A stretch of 62,601 nucleotides of DNA from Sutcliffiella rhizosphaerae (GTDB lineage Bacteria > Bacillota > Bacilli > Bacillales > Bacillaceae_I), in the NCBI RefSeq assembly GCF_917563925.1, contig NZ_CAKJTJ010000024.1, positions 1-62,601 of the forward strand, given 5' to 3'. Positions 35,972-45,700 of the stretch are shown here, piece by piece. Under the pieces are notes generated by a model. It was not told where the DNA came from, made no database searches, and was given only the letters and a program-made list of their open reading frames with translations. Both the position numbers and the translations under genes were made by a program. How positions within the stretch are numbered: position 1 is the stretch's first letter; every line of letters begins with the position of its first letter.

Positions 35972-37105
35972 CTAAACCTTTGTGCCAACCAATTGCCTGT
36001 ACAATTCTTCGTATTGGCTTAAAACACTTTGAGAACTGAAGTAATCTTTTACACGCTTGATAGAGTTGTTAGAAAAAGTTTTATGTAAGTGGTCATCACT
36101 TAAAATGTTAATAGCGTTTTTGGCAATATCCTCAATATCACCAACTTCACTAAGATATCCCGTTTTACCAGGTTCAATTACCTCAGGTATCCCACCAATT
36201 TTACTACCTACTGAAGGCACACCACATGCCATCGCTTCCAGTAAAACTAAACCAAAACTTTCCTTTTCAGACAAAAGAAGCATCAAGTCACTGAATGAAT
36301 ACAGATCTTCTAAATTATCCTGCTTTCCTAGAAAAAGTACTTTGTCTTTCAAACCTAATTCTTGAACTAGGTTACACATGACAGAAATTTCCGGGCCATC
36401 TCCTACAAGTAATAGTTTCGCGGGAATTTGATTTTGGATCAGTTTGAATGAACGAATAACATCCTGGACCCGTTTGACTTTCCGAAAATTCGAAACATGG
36501 ATGATAACCTTTTCATCCTGAGAAATTCCATATTGGGCTTTTAGTTCTTGTGTGTCTTTTTTATAATAAATTCGCTCATCAACAAAGTTATAAACGGTCT
36601 GAATAGCTTTTTTAGGTTTTAATAAATCATAGGTTTGTTGTACGAGTGATTCTGAAACTGCTGTTACAGCATCTGATCCTTCAATTCCAAAACGAATCAT
36701 GTCATTTAAGGAAGGGTCATATCCAAGAACAGTGATATCTGTTCCGTGAAGCGTTGTTACTATTTTCAAAGAATCACCTGTCATTTTCTTAGCTAAATAA
36801 GCACAAACAGCATGAGGAATTGCATAATGGACGTGAAGTAAATCCAATTGCTCTCGCTTTGCAACTTCTGCCATTTTACTTGCCAATGCAAGATCGTAAG
36901 GCGGGTATTGGAATACAGAGTATTGATTTACCTGTACTTCATGGTAATAAATATTGCTATATACTTTACTTAACCGGAACGGCATACTAGAGGAAATAAA
37001 ATGGATTTCATGTCCTTTTTCCGCCAGTAACTTTCCAAGTTCCGTAGCTATTACCCCTGATCCCCCAACTGTCGGATAGCAGGTAATACCGATTTTCAAT
37101 TTCAC
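35972..37105 (-). CDS. bshA: Bacillithiol synthesis glycosyltransferase BshA
   Basis: A 377-residue GT4-family enzyme joining UDP-N-acetylglucosamine and L-malate, the first step of bacillithiol. [20 protein letters not shown] (about 13-32) and the C-terminal [20 protein letters not shown] (about 282-301, E-x7-E motif) identify it. [11 protein letters not shown] (about 203-213) is the donor-site segment. The start is GTG immediately after the bshB1 stop (TAAGTG), so the two bacillithiol genes are tightly coupled. Confidence 0.95.
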   Translation of the reverse strand: MKLKIGITCYPTVGGSGVIATELGKLLAEKGHEIHFISSSMPFRLSKVYSNIYYHEVQVNQYSVFQYPPYDLALASKMAEVAKREQLDLLHVHYAIPHAVCAYLAKKMTGDSLKIVTTLHGTDITVLGYDPSLNDMIRFGIEGSDAVTAVSESLVQQTYDLLKPKKAIQTVYNFVDERIYYKKDTQELKAQYGISQDEKVIIHVSNFRKVKRVQDVIRSFKLIQNQIPAKLLLVGDGPEISVMCNLVQELGLKDKVLFLGKQDNLEDLYSFSDLMLLLSEKESFGLVLLEAMACGVPSVGSKIGGIPEVIEPGKTGYLSEVGDIEDIAKNAINILSDDHLHKTFSNNSIKRVKDYFSSQSVLSQYEELYRQLVGTKV

Positions 37106-37816
37106 TTAAATCCCACCTATTAAATCATAATGGAGGACGAGTGGTCCTTTGGCAAAAAAACCTTCTGCATACATGGAGCCGATTTGTTTGCCGTATGCAC
37201 GTTCACGGCTGATCACTGCTTCCACATATCCATTAGTTAAAGGCGTTTCCACTCCATCCGGTGTTTTTTCAAACTGACTAGTATATGTATTAAGGGCTTT
37301 AGCCTTCACTTCTATTTCATTGCTAATATCTATGTAAAAATCAGGTTTTGAAAGAGAGTTAATTTGATAAAAATAAAGATTGGTCACTTTATGTGCTGGT
37401 TGGTTTTCATTATCTTCCATCCGTTTAATTCCTGCTGAAAAAACCGCTTCCTCTACTAATCGTGCACAATTCCCATGGTCTGGATGGCGATCATCAAAGT
37501 AGGGAGCAAAAACTACTTTCGGTTGGTGCTTTCTTATGACTGTCATGATTTCCTTTAAAAAATTATCATCTAAAAACAATCCCCTATCAGGCAAGGTTAG
37601 CTGAATTCTTTTGGTTAATCCTAAAATGGAAGATGCTAATGCTGCTTCTTTCTGCCTAATGTTAACCGTTCCATTTGAAGACCTTTCTGCAAGGGTTAAA
37701 TCACAAATAGCAGTGGAGTATCCTTTTTGACGATACTTTTCCAACGTTCCTGCCATCCCTATTTCCACATCATCTGGGTGTGCACCAAATGCAAGTATGT
37801 CTATTTGGTCACTCAT
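37106..37816 (-). CDS. bshB1: N-acetyl-alpha-D-glucosaminyl L-malate deacetylase BshB1
   Basis: A 236-residue zinc deacetylase of the LmbE/PIG-L family, second step of bacillithiol synthesis. The metal motif AHPDDVEIG (about 11-19) and later [16 protein letters not shown] (His ligand, about 110-125) are clear. The ATG at 37816 is served by AGAGGCGG inside the end of mgsA, which it overlaps by 8 nt. It continues directly into bshA. Confidence 0.95.
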   Translation of the reverse strand: MSDQIDILAFGAHPDDVEIGMAGTLEKYRQKGYSTAICDLTLAERSSNGTVNIRQKEAALASSILGLTKRIQLTLPDRGLFLDDNFLKEIMTVIRKHQPKVVFAPYFDDRHPDHGNCARLVEEAVFSAGIKRMEDNENQPAHKVTNLYFYQINSLSKPDFYIDISNEIEVKAKALNTYTSQFEKTPDGVETPLTNGYVEAVISRERAYGKQIGSMYAEGFFAKGPLVLHYDLIGGI

Positions 37817-38228
37817 TCTCTTCCGCCTCTTTACCGTGAATAATATCTCTCCAATGTAGTTCCCCTCTAGAGAGCCCATGAATTAAAATTTCTGCAGTTC
37901 CCATATTTGTAGCAAGTGGAATAGCATAGACGTCACAAAGTCTAAGCAGTGCCGTTACATCTGGTTCATGTGGTTGAGCTGTAAGTGGATCCCTAAAAAA
38001 GATTACCATATCCATTTTATTTTGAGCGATCAAAGCACCAATTTCTTGGTCCCCACCTAATGGACCAGACTGAAAGCGATAAACAGATAACCCTGTAGCT
38101 TCTGCAATTTTAAGACCGGTTGTTCCTGTTGCATATAGTTCATGTTTTTCCAAAATAGTTTTATATGCCGTAGCAAATGTTATCATATCTGGCTTTTTCT
38201 TATCGTGTGCAATCAATGCAATCTTCAT
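37809..38228 (-). CDS. mgsA: Methylglyoxal synthase
   Basis: A 139-residue enzyme converting dihydroxyacetone phosphate to methylglyoxal. It shows [13 protein letters not shown] (about 3-15, catalytic His and Lys), TGTTGLKI (about 35-42), [14 protein letters not shown] (about 54-67, catalytic Asp), and [14 protein letters not shown] (about 76-89). It lies between dapB and bshB1. Bacillithiol detoxifies methylglyoxal in Bacillus, so neighbourhood with bsh genes makes sense. Confidence 0.95.
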   Translation of the reverse strand: MKIALIAHDKKKPDMITFATAYKTILEKHELYATGTTGLKIAEATGLSVYRFQSGPLGGDQEIGALIAQNKMDMVIFFRDPLTAQPHEPDVTALLRLCDVYAIPLATNMGTAEILIHGLSRGELHWRDIIHGKEAEENE

Positions 38229-38244
38229 GACAGGCTCTCCTCTG

Positions 38245-39048
38245 TTATTCGATAATATTTTCTAATCCATATACTAATACATCTAATGTCATTATTGTCT
38301 CTACCGCTAATTTCACTCCGGACATAAAGCTTGCTCTGTTGTAGGAATCATGTCTAATGGTCAGAGATTGTCCCTCTCCTCCAAAAATAACTTCCTGATG
38401 TGCAACTAGCCCTGGCAACCTAACACTATGAATTCTGATTCCGTCCTTCGTCTCAGCACCTCTTGCACCCTGAATGGTCTCTTCTTCATTTGGATGTCCT
38501 TGCTGTTTAGGCGTTCTTGTCTTTGAGATCATCTCTGCTGTTTTAATACCTGTTCCAGAAGGGGCATCAAGCTTACGGTCATGATGCAATTCTATAATCT
38601 CTACGTCTTGAAAATGTTTGGCAGCCATTTGTGCAAACTTCATCATCAAAATGGCACCAACCGCAAAATTGGGTGCAATAATAACACCAGTTTTTTTAGC
38701 ATCTGCAAGCTCTGTCAACTCTTGAAGCTCCTCTTCATTAAAGCCTGTTGTTCCAACAACAGGACGAATTCCATGTTCTACAGCTAGTTTAGTATGTATT
38801 TTACCTATTTCAGGTGTGGTCAAATCAATTAATACATCAGCCTCGATTTCTTGGAAACATTTTACTGGATCTTTATAGATCGGAGCATCTATTTGCGGGA
38901 AACCATCTAGGTCAGATAGTCTCTTCCCCTCATTTACCCGATCAAGACAGGCTACTAACTCAAAGTGTTCCTCTCTTTGTATTAACTCTACTGCTTCCCG
39001 TCCCATTCGGCCGCGTGGTCCTGCCAAAATTATCTTGATGATTTTCAT
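38245..39048 (-). CDS. dapB: 4-hydroxy-tetrahydrodipicolinate reductase DapB
   Basis: A 267-residue NAD(P)H-dependent enzyme of the diaminopimelate and lysine pathway; tetrahydrodipicolinate also feeds spore dipicolinate. The Rossmann motif [12 protein letters not shown] (about 9-20) and the family signature [19 protein letters not shown] (about 153-171) are present. The ATG at 39048 after GAGGAAAA overlaps the ypjD stop by four bases (ATGA). Confidence 0.95.
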   Translation of the reverse strand: MKIIKIILAGPRGRMGREAVELIQREEHFELVACLDRVNEGKRLSDLDGFPQIDAPIYKDPVKCFQEIEADVLIDLTTPEIGKIHTKLAVEHGIRPVVGTTGFNEEELQELTELADAKKTGVIIAPNFAVGAILMMKFAQMAAKHFQDVEIIELHHDRKLDAPSGTGIKTAEMISKTRTPKQQGHPNEEETIQGARGAETKDGIRIHSVRLPGLVAHQEVIFGGEGQSLTIRHDSYNRASFMSGVKLAVETIMTLDVLVYGLENIIE

Positions 39049-39386
39049 TTTTCCTCTTCCTTCCTGATTCTTGTCCACCTGTTTTTATCTCTCGTTTCAA
39101 ATTTGTGCATGACTCGATCATGAGCTTCTTGCAAATCAATATTAAGTGAATTAGCAAAGCATATCATTACAAACAGCATGTCTCCAAGCTCTTCTTCTAC
39201 AGTATTCTCTTTTTCTGTATTTTTCTTTGGCTTTTCCCCATAATAATGATTAATTTCACGGGATAATTCCCCAAGTTCTTCCGTCATTCTTGCAAGCATG
39301 GCAAGAGGTGTGAAATAACCTTCCTTAAATTGTGAAATGTAGTTGTCCACTTCTTTTTGCATTTCTTGAATTGTTTTTTCACGCAC
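39045..39386 (-). CDS. ypjD: MazG-like nucleotide pyrophosphohydrolase YpjD
   Basis: A 113-residue all-helical NTP pyrophosphatase of the MazG superfamily, likely house-cleaning of abnormal nucleotides. Metal-binding acidic motifs are [16 protein letters not shown] (about 31-46) and [18 protein letters not shown] (about 64-81). The start is GTG after GAGGTGAAG. It is the first gene of a probable ypjD-dapB-mgsA-bshB1-bshA-cca-birA operon. Confidence 0.92.
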   Translation of the reverse strand: MREKTIQEMQKEVDNYISQFKEGYFTPLAMLARMTEELGELSREINHYYGEKPKKNTEKENTVEEELGDMLFVMICFANSLNIDLQEAHDRVMHKFETRDKNRWTRIRKEEEK

Positions 39387-39550
39387 TAATTCTTCACCTC
39401 ATTTTTCATGTTAGCTAAAAGCCTATCATTTGACAAATTATTTAGCTTGGGAGTATTACTTTAATGCCTTGGGAAAATAACAATTTACTTCCCTTCTTTT
39501 TGTCTATTATAATGGAGAGGTTGTAAACAATCTAGGTCTTGGAGGTCACC

Positions 39551-40426
39551 ATGTTAACTGGCTTAAGAATTACGAATATCATCTATATTTTAATAGGCTC
39601 GGCCATCTTTGCTTTTGGACTTGTCAATTTTAATATGCAGAATAATCTAGCGGAGGGCGGATTTACAGGTATCACCTTATTATTATTTTTCATGTTTCAC
39701 TTTGACCCTTCTTATACAAACCTTATTTTAAACATTCCTATCTTCTTTATAGGATGGAAGCTACTAGGACGAAATACATTTTTCTATACATTGATTGGGA
39801 CGTTTAGTTTATCGATATTCCTGTGGATTTTCCAAAGAGTTCCTTTAATGTTTCCCCCTTTGTCAGAAGATTTAACGTTAGCAGCTTTGTTTGCTGGTGT
39901 TTTTATTGGCATTGGACTCGGAATCATTTTCAGGTACGGAGGTACCACTGGTGGAGTAGATATCATTGCTCGTCTTGCCCATAAATATATCGGCTGGAGT
40001 ATGGGAAAAACGATGTTTCTATTTGATGCAGTCGTAATTATTCTCTCTCTCATCATGTACTTAACTTATCAAGAAGCTATGTACACACTTGTTGCTGTAT
40101 TTGTTGCAGCAAGAGTGATTGATTTTATGCAAGAAGGAGCATATGCAGCTAAAGGTGCTACCATCATTTCTGATAGGCATGAAGAAATTGCGACTAAAGT
40201 TCATCAGGAGATGGATAGAGGCGTAACCATTTTAAAAGGGCAAGGTACATTTTCTAAAATGGAGCGTAATGTCTTATACTGTGTAGTTGCAAAGAACGAA
40301 ATCGTCAAACTGAAGAACGTGATAACTTCTGTTGATCCCCATGCCTTTGTTGCGGTAAATGATGTACATGATGTACTTGGTGAAGGCTTTACGCTCGATG
40401 AAAATAAAAACCCGATGGAACGTTAG
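39551..40426 (+). CDS. ypjC: YitT-family membrane protein YpjC
   Basis: A 291-residue integral membrane protein of the YitT family (membrane domain plus C-terminal DUF2179). Five to six membrane segments occupy about residues 1-195, including FNMQNNLAEGGFTGITLLL and a Gly-rich RYGGTTGGVDIIARL. The cytosolic DUF2179 domain (about 205-290) has GVTILKGQGTFSKMERNVLY. A transported substrate is not known. The TTG upstream is part of the GGAGG site, so the ATG at 39551 is taken as start. It is divergent from ypjD. Confidence 0.88.
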   Translation: MLTGLRITNIIYILIGSAIFAFGLVNFNMQNNLAEGGFTGITLLLFFMFHFDPSYTNLILNIPIFFIGWKLLGRNTFFYTLIGTFSLSIFLWIFQRVPLMFPPLSEDLTLAALFAGVFIGIGLGIIFRYGGTTGGVDIIARLAHKYIGWSMGKTMFLFDAVVIILSLIMYLTYQEAMYTLVAVFVAARVIDFMQEGAYAAKGATIISDRHEEIATKVHQEMDRGVTILKGQGTFSKMERNVLYCVVAKNEIVKLKNVITSVDPHAFVAVNDVHDVLGEGFTLDENKNPMER

Positions 40427-40445
40427 ACATAATTAAAGAATTTCT

Positions 40446-40490
40446 AAACTGTAGATATACTCTATTATTCGGGTTGTCTACAGTTTTTAT
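40446..40490 (+). terminator. Intrinsic terminator of ypjC
   Basis: Stem AAACTGTAGA / TCTACAGTTT with a 21-nt loop and a T-run on the plus strand. Confidence 0.7.
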
Positions 40491-40509
40491 TTATGCTTTT
40501 AATGTATGC

Positions 40510-40545
40510 AAAAAAGGTGCTCAGAATAGATTATTCTGAACACCT
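40510..40545 (-). terminator. Intrinsic terminator of the zinc peptidase gene
   Basis: Stem AGGTGCTCAGAATA / TATTCTGAACACCT at 40515-40545, followed by TTTTTTG on the minus strand. Confidence 0.8.
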
Positions 40546-40566
40546 ACAAATTTTCATTATAAGATG

Positions 40567-41247
40567 TTAATCACGATTACCCAAATAGATTAAAATAAAT
40601 CTCATCAGCTCTGCAACTGCCACTGCAGCCGCAGCTACATAAGTAAGAGCAGCGGCATTTAATACTTTCTTCGTTTCTCTTTCTTCATTGTTGTTAATAA
40701 TTCCCAGCGAGATAACTTGATCCATCGCTCTGCTGGAAGCATCAAACTCTACTGGTAATGTAACAAGCTGAAATAGTACAGCTGCAGCCATGAAGATAAT
40801 ACCTATTAATATAAGATTAGATGCACCGAAAATAAGTCCAGCGAATATTAGAAAAAATGACATGTTTGATCCTATACTTGCAAATGGGACTAATGCATGT
40901 CGAAATCGTAAAAACGCATAGGCTTGATCATCCTGAATAGCATGGCCGACCTCATGTGCTGCAATCGCTGCCCCTGCAATAGAGTTACCATGGTAGTTAT
41001 GCGATGAAAGTCGTATTGTTTTGGAACGCGGATCATAATGATCTGTCAGATGCCCTCTTGTTTCTTCTACTTTCACATCATAAATACCGTTGTCATGCAA
41101 TATTTTACGTGCAACTTCCACTCCCGGCATTCCTGAAGAGGATGCAACTTTTGAGTATTTTTTATACGCATTTTTTACACGAGATTGAGCCCATAACGGA
41201 ACAATTAACAATATCGCGAAATAGATAAGATATAATCCTAATCCCAT
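40567..41247 (-). CDS. Membrane zinc metallopeptidase, YugP type
   Basis: A 226-residue integral membrane protease of the Zn_peptidase_2 family (YugP-like). The HEVGH zinc motif is in AIAAHEVGHAIQ (about 92-103), after an N-terminal membrane helix and before three hydrophobic segments (about 118-165 and 200-222). LPVEFDASSRAMDQ (about 165-178) carries the third ligand region. B. subtilis yugP lies elsewhere, so this position between ypjC and ypjB is a local difference. The physiological substrate is unknown. Confidence 0.85.
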   Translation of the reverse strand: MGLGLYLIYFAILLIVPLWAQSRVKNAYKKYSKVASSSGMPGVEVARKILHDNGIYDVKVEETRGHLTDHYDPRSKTIRLSSHNYHGNSIAGAAIAAHEVGHAIQDDQAYAFLRFRHALVPFASIGSNMSFFLIFAGLIFGASNLILIGIIFMAAAVLFQLVTLPVEFDASSRAMDQVISLGIINNNEERETKKVLNAAALTYVAAAAVAVAELMRFILIYLGNRD

Positions 41248-41320
41248 AAGAAAATGCCTCCTTGTGTTTGGTGGTTTCCTTGTTAGGATTATTTTATTTG
41301 TTTTATTTTATCCATGTCAA

Positions 41321-42118
41321 TCATTCAGCTTTTTTCCGTCTTTCCAGCTTTTTAGTTCCTAGATATTTGCGTAGACCCACATAAAAGAGGGTAAGTAAGA
41401 TAAGACTTCCTGTCGAAATCATAACCCACAATAGAGAAGGGTCCGTTTCATCTTCCTTTAATTCTTTAAATAATGCTTTTAAGTCCGCCTCGATGACTTC
41501 CATATCATCGAATTCCTCTAAATGAGAAAGTAAATTATTCCTATTCTTATCCAAATATTCAAAATGCGCATCCATTTTCTGTATATGTTCTGGTTTTACG
41601 TCCATTCGAATACTAGGATGGATCATATCGTATTCCAGTAAGAGTCTGCTATACATTTCCTGATACATTTCACGATCCCTTGTATCAATAGAATCTTTTA
41701 ATTGTTGAAACGTCATGACAATAGGCTCTTCCATTTCCACCCACATTGGCTGATGCTCGGAAGTCATTGCGTCAACTACTAAGCGTAGTTTCATTACCGA
41801 CCTAACTCTCTCCTCGTGAGGTAAAGTTGTATCCGTTAACGACGCCAATGACTGGTTATGAGCAAGCGATATTATTCTTACTTCATTCATCGGTATTTGT
41901 TGATTCGAAACTAACACTTGGGTAAATTCTTCTGAAAAAATCTCCAGAAGATTATGTGCCTCTACATATCGTTCTGTTTTAACTAACTGAAGGGCATCAT
42001 CCATGATGTAATTGAGAATGAAGGATTCAACCTGCTCATCATGTGAATGAGCGTTAGAATTGACTGGATAAATGAACACAGTGATTAGCGCGAGTATTAG
42101 AAGTTTATTTACTTTCAT
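41321..42118 (-). CDS. ypjB: Sporulation-associated membrane protein YpjB
   Basis: A 265-residue protein with an N-terminal signal peptide (LLILALITVFIYPVNSNAHS), a helical extracellular domain and a C-terminal membrane helix (LLWVMISTGSLILLTLFYVG, about 232-251) followed by a basic tail. It fits YpjB, a sigma-E-linked sporulation protein of unknown mechanism. The ATG at 42118 is served by GGGAGGG; an upstream ATG lies before this site. It is 58 nt downstream of ypjA and probably co-transcribed. Confidence 0.8.
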   Translation of the reverse strand: MKVNKLLILALITVFIYPVNSNAHSHDEQVESFILNYIMDDALQLVKTERYVEAHNLLEIFSEEFTQVLVSNQQIPMNEVRIISLAHNQSLASLTDTTLPHEERVRSVMKLRLVVDAMTSEHQPMWVEMEEPIVMTFQQLKDSIDTRDREMYQEMYSRLLLEYDMIHPSIRMDVKPEHIQKMDAHFEYLDKNRNNLLSHLEEFDDMEVIEADLKALFKELKEDETDPSLLWVMISTGSLILLTLFYVGLRKYLGTKKLERRKKAE

Positions 42119-42176
42119 GCCTGTCCCTCCCATATTCAATACTAAATGTTATGAAAGTGTGGACAAGGTTAGAACA

Positions 42177-42773
42177 TTATTTAATGGATAACTCGTACCT
42201 ATTTTGCCGCAGTGAAAAATAATAGGCGATTGCAATGGAGAAAATACTTAACCAGAAAGTAAAATAGCCAATTTCAGGCATATATTGCATGAGACTACCA
42301 TACCTAGGCATCATTCCAAAAACATAGTCAATAATATCGTTATGTAAAGTCCATATTCCCGCCACAACTAAGTGCCATTTTTCAAATCGATAATATGGGC
42401 TGTATAATATTCCTTGAACAGCCATAGCACCATGAGAGACGATAAGCATATACCCCTCTATTGGTAAATATCCTGTTTCTAAAAAAGTCAATATGTTCAT
42501 CACTACAGCCCAGATACCGTACTTAACCAGTGTTACAATAGCCAACGCCTCAAAAATCCGATAATTTCTTCTAAAAATAAAACCAAGTAATACGAAGCAA
42601 AAGAACAAACTTGCTGTCGGGCTATCTGGAACAAAAGCGATAAAAATTGCTGGTGTCTCAGCAAGCTGATATCCATACCAAATGTACCCATAAATAGTGC
42701 CGAGAATGTTAATAACCAATACTAGCCAAAGCATAGTTGGGTGTTTTAATAAATGAATAAACCAAGTGAACAT
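42177..42773 (-). CDS. ypjA: Membrane protein YpjA (DUF1405)
   Basis: A 198-residue protein with about six membrane helices (for instance LWLVLVINILGTIYGYIWYG, about 15-34, and LIVSHGAMAVQGILYSPYY, about 109-127). It matches the DUF1405/YpjA family; function unknown. It is placed between qcrC and ypjB as in B. subtilis, but a terminator separates it from qcrC. Confidence 0.8.
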   Translation of the reverse strand: MFTWFIHLLKHPTMLWLVLVINILGTIYGYIWYGYQLAETPAIFIAFVPDSPTASLFFCFVLLGFIFRRNYRIFEALAIVTLVKYGIWAVVMNILTFLETGYLPIEGYMLIVSHGAMAVQGILYSPYYRFEKWHLVVAGIWTLHNDIIDYVFGMMPRYGSLMQYMPEIGYFTFWLSIFSIAIAYYFSLRQNRYELSIK

Positions 42774-42793
42774 TGTCTACCCTCGCTTTTATC

Positions 42794-42809
42794 ATAATGA
42801 ATTCATTAT
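42794..42809. promoter_or_regulatory. 16-bp palindrome over a candidate -10 box of ypjA
   Basis: ATAATGAATTCATTAT is a perfect palindrome 20 bp upstream of ypjA. On the minus strand TATAAT overlaps its first half. The qcrC terminator abuts it, so a -35 would lie within that terminator. It could be an operator or a chance feature. Confidence 0.35.
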
Positions 42810-42811
42810 AC

Positions 42812-42839
42812 AAAAAAGCTGGCTAATTTAGCCAGCTTT
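42812..42839 (-). terminator. Intrinsic terminator of qcrABC
   Basis: Perfect stem AAAGCTGGCT / AGCCAGCTTT at 42815-42839 followed by TTTTTTG on the minus strand, touching the qcrC stop. Confidence 0.88.
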
Positions 42840-42843
42840 CTCA

Positions 42844-43638
42844 TCATTCTGCTTCTGCAGCAAGTTCATTCATTTCTACTAAGTATTCACCTAGAATTTC
42901 TAGCTCTTCATCAGTACCTTGGAACTGTCCAGCTGGCATTGTTCCAATACCATTAACCGCAATATCCTTATAATCTTCTGCTGTAAGTTCCTCGTGGTGT
43001 CCAAGTAAAGAAGGTGCCAATCCTGGGTTACCTTGTAGATTACCACCATGACAACCTAAACAGCTTGCTTGAAGTATTTGGTAGCCTTCCGCACTTTCAT
43101 CTATCTCAATTGCTAGTTCTTCTGTAATTTCCCCTTGTTGTGCTGCAGCTTCCCAGTCATGAGAATCAACAGACTGCCAAGTTAGGAAGAAGATAGATGC
43201 AATACCAAGAAGCATTAATCCAGTTGCAATTGGACGCTTACTTGGGCGACGCTCTGGTCCACGATCGATGAATGGTGCAAGTAATAGGGCACCAAAAGCA
43301 AGACCTGGCATAACCATCGCACCAATAACTGTGTAAGGTCCAGCAGCAAATTGATATTTAAGAAGTTCATATAAGAATAAGAAGTACCAGTCTGGTAGTG
43401 GAATATATGCAGTATCAGTTGGATCTGCAATACGCTCTAGCGGTGGTTCATGCGCAACTGTCAAGCAAAGAAATGCTATTAAGAATACCGCACCAACCAT
43501 CCATTCTTTTAATAAGAAGTTTGGCCAGAATGCTTCCGTTTTACCAGGAAACTCGGAATAATCTTTCGGAATATTAGGTTTACGCTCTGCTGGTACACGG
43601 GAGTCACCAACAAACTTCATCCCTTTTCCTCTATGCAT
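42844..43638 (-). CDS. qcrC: Menaquinol:cytochrome c reductase, cytochrome b/c subunit QcrC
   Basis: A 264-residue fusion of subunit IV-like membrane helices with a c-type cytochrome, part of the bacillar bc complex. FPGKTEAFWPNFLLKEWMVG and LPDWYFLFLYELLKYQFAAG (about 81-100) are quinol-side helices. The heme-c motif CLGCHGG lies at about 193-199, with the distal Met in GTMPAGQF (about 234-241). The cytochrome part faces outside. Start ATG after GGAGGGG. It is the last gene of qcrABC. Confidence 0.95.
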   Translation of the reverse strand: MHRGKGMKFVGDSRVPAERKPNIPKDYSEFPGKTEAFWPNFLLKEWMVGAVFLIAFLCLTVAHEPPLERIADPTDTAYIPLPDWYFLFLYELLKYQFAAGPYTVIGAMVMPGLAFGALLLAPFIDRGPERRPSKRPIATGLMLLGIASIFFLTWQSVDSHDWEAAAQQGEITEELAIEIDESAEGYQILQASCLGCHGGNLQGNPGLAPSLLGHHEELTAEDYKDIAVNGIGTMPAGQFQGTDEELEILGEYLVEMNELAAEAE

Positions 43639-43675
43639 ATAGGTTCCCCTCCTTTATGTTGAAAAATAATGGATC

Positions 43676-44350
43676 TTATAGTGGTCCGGAAATACCTTGC
43701 TTACGAATCATGACAAAGTGAGCTCCCATTAATCCAAACAGAGCTGCTGGGAGGAAGAATACATGAATCGCGAAGAAACGAGTCAGTGTTTGAGCTCCAA
43801 CGATTTCAGGATGACCTGCAAGCAATGTTTTCACCATGTCTCCTATTAAAGGTGTTGCTGCAGCAATTTCCAAACCTACCTTTGTTGCGAATAACGCTTT
43901 CATATCCCAAGGTAATAGATATCCTGTGAAACCTAGACCAAGCATTACGAAGAAAATAAGTACTCCGACCACCCAGTTAAGTTCACGAGGCTTTTTATAT
44001 GCACCTTGGAAGAATACACGCAGGGTATGTAAGAACATCATTACGATAACGAGACTAGCTCCCCAGTGATGCATACCGCGAACGATTTGACCGAACGCAA
44101 CTTCATTTTGTAGGTAATAAACTGATTCCCACGCATTTTTAATATCCGGAACGTAATACATCGTTAGGAACATTCCAGATAATACTTGGATAACAGTAAC
44201 AAAAAATGTTAGTCCTCCAAAGCAATAAACAAATGCGGAGAAGTGATGTGCCGGGTTTACGTGTTCAGGGACTTCATGGTCCGCGATATCGCGCCACATT
44301 GGCGTAATATCTAACCGTTCGTCAACCCAGTCATAGATCTTATTTAACAA
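43676..44350 (-). CDS. qcrB: Menaquinol:cytochrome c reductase, cytochrome b subunit QcrB
   Basis: A 224-residue cytochrome b6-type subunit with four membrane helices. Heme-ligating His residues occur in GMHHWGASLVIVMMFLHTLR (about 91-110) and in the fourth helix (RFFAIHVFFLPAAL). GYLLPWDMKALFATKVG (about 143-159) is the conserved quinol-site helix. It couples menaquinol oxidation to proton translocation together with QcrA and QcrC. Confidence 0.95.
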   Translation of the reverse strand: MLNKIYDWVDERLDITPMWRDIADHEVPEHVNPAHHFSAFVYCFGGLTFFVTVIQVLSGMFLTMYYVPDIKNAWESVYYLQNEVAFGQIVRGMHHWGASLVIVMMFLHTLRVFFQGAYKKPRELNWVVGVLIFFVMLGLGFTGYLLPWDMKALFATKVGLEIAAATPLIGDMVKTLLAGHPEIVGAQTLTRFFAIHVFFLPAALFGLMGAHFVMIRKQGISGPL

Positions 44351-44353
44351 TTA

Positions 44354-44863
44354 TTACGCCTCCCCTTTAGGTTTCGCGCTACCTAAGTATACTTTACCGT
44401 CTTCCACTCTGTGTTGGTACACATCAAGTGGAGCAAGTGGCGGTGTATTAGGTACGTTGTCACCATTTTTTTCATACAAGCCGTAATGGCAAGGACAGAA
44501 GAATCTGTTTGGGTTCGCCTCGTCAGAAGCCCAGTTTACCGTACAGCCAAGGTGTTTACATACAGGTGATAATGCAACGATGTCACCATTTTCAGCTTTG
44601 AAGATCCAAGCAGAACGAGGTTCTTCTGATTCATACCATGCATCAACCTGGTCGATTTTAAAGTCAAAACGTTCTGGTTCAGTTGTCAGTTCACTTTCTT
44701 CACAAACATAGACAAAATCCTGGTCCGTTCCAGCTTTTAAAACTGGATCAATTGCAAAACGAACCATTGGCATCAGCATTCCTGCTGCCATGAAACCGCC
44801 TACACCAGTAAGGGTATAGTTTAAGAATTGACGTCTAGACACGCGATGGTTTTTCTCACTCAT
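44354..44863 (-). CDS. qcrA: Menaquinol:cytochrome c reductase, Rieske iron-sulfur subunit QcrA
   Basis: A 169-residue Rieske protein exported through the twin-arginine route: SRRQFLNYTLTGVGG (about 8-22) carries the RR motif and anchor. The 2Fe-2S ligands are in CKHLGCTVNW and CPCHYGLYE (about 105-135). The open frame extends 54 codons upstream without a ribosome binding site, while AGAGGGGGG serves the ATG at 44863. First gene of qcrABC. Confidence 0.95.
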   Translation of the reverse strand: MSEKNHRVSRRQFLNYTLTGVGGFMAAGMLMPMVRFAIDPVLKAGTDQDFVYVCEESELTTEPERFDFKIDQVDAWYESEEPRSAWIFKAENGDIVALSPVCKHLGCTVNWASDEANPNRFFCPCHYGLYEKNGDNVPNTPPLAPLDVYQHRVEDGKVYLGSAKPKGEA

Positions 44864-44941
44864 TGTTTTCCCCCCTCTATAAGAAGAACTAAGTCCAATA
44901 CGGACAATAGATGATAACACATAGAAAACTAGGACATTCTC

Positions 44942-44970
44942 ATGATATATCAATCTTGTCCCAAGGTCAA
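44942..44970 (-). promoter_or_regulatory. Candidate sigma-A promoter of qcrABC
   Basis: On the minus strand TTGACC (44970-44965), 17 bp, then TATCAT (44947-44942), about 79 bp upstream of the qcrA start. It fits the sigma-A consensus at four or more positions in each box. Confidence 0.5.
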
Positions 44971-45108
44971 TAAGGTCATGGTCTGAAAAAATGGCAAGGT
45001 TGTGACTTATTTTAGATAGTCTCAAATTTTCGAATTTTTTCTATTGCTTTTTTAATATTATTTTGCTAAAAGATTATTTCATTTTATATTTTGCACCATA
45101 TTTATGAT

Positions 45109-45558
45109 TTAATTCTGCCATTTTTGGATGAACATGGGGAGAAGCTGATTCATTTGATCTTGTATAATCTTCTTTTTATATTTTTCATCCATATCTTGCA
45201 GTGGAATAGAAGGTAACCAAATGAGCTTCCCTTCCAGTATTTGTTCTTGGGTGCTCCACGTAGCATCAGAAGTTAATAGAAACACATGCTTAATTCCAGC
45301 TTCTTTAATATGAAGAGAAACATTGTTTAGTTGTTCAACGGATGAAGATGCTTCGACATAGCTGAAGGAAGGTAAAAGAACAACTCTGCCTTTGAATTGT
45401 CTTTCAAGTTCAAAGCTTAAAATAGTTATGTACTCACCTTGTGCAGCGACAGATTGAATATTTTCTTTAAAGCTGATTGGTATTAAAGGGATTACGACAG
45501 TATCTATATACTCTTTCGCTTGTGTGTATTGCACGATATCTTTGCTTGTCCATTTCAT
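45109..45558 (-). CDS. ypiF: YpiF family protein (DUF2487)
   Basis: A 149-residue soluble protein of the YpiF/DUF2487 family, function unknown. Recognisable pieces: MKWTSKDIVQYTQAKEYIDT at the N-terminus, VVIPLIPISFKENIQS (about 21-36) and GRVVLLPSFSYVE. It is located upstream of qcrA as in B. subtilis, but a qcr promoter candidate lies between them. Confidence 0.82.
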   Translation of the reverse strand: MKWTSKDIVQYTQAKEYIDTVVIPLIPISFKENIQSVAAQGEYITILSFELERQFKGRVVLLPSFSYVEASSSVEQLNNVSLHIKEAGIKHVFLLTSDATWSTQEQILEGKLIWLPSIPLQDMDEKYKKKIIQDQMNQLLPMFIQKWQN

Positions 45559-45700
45559 TGTTTCTATTCAACTCTTTCCTTTTAAGATTCTAAATAGCTT
45601 TGTAATTAATATTTTTACTATAAGATTTGTGGTACTTAAGGTCAACTGATTTAAATTTAGAAGCATAATACGTACGAAACCCTGCTCGATAAGCAGGGTT

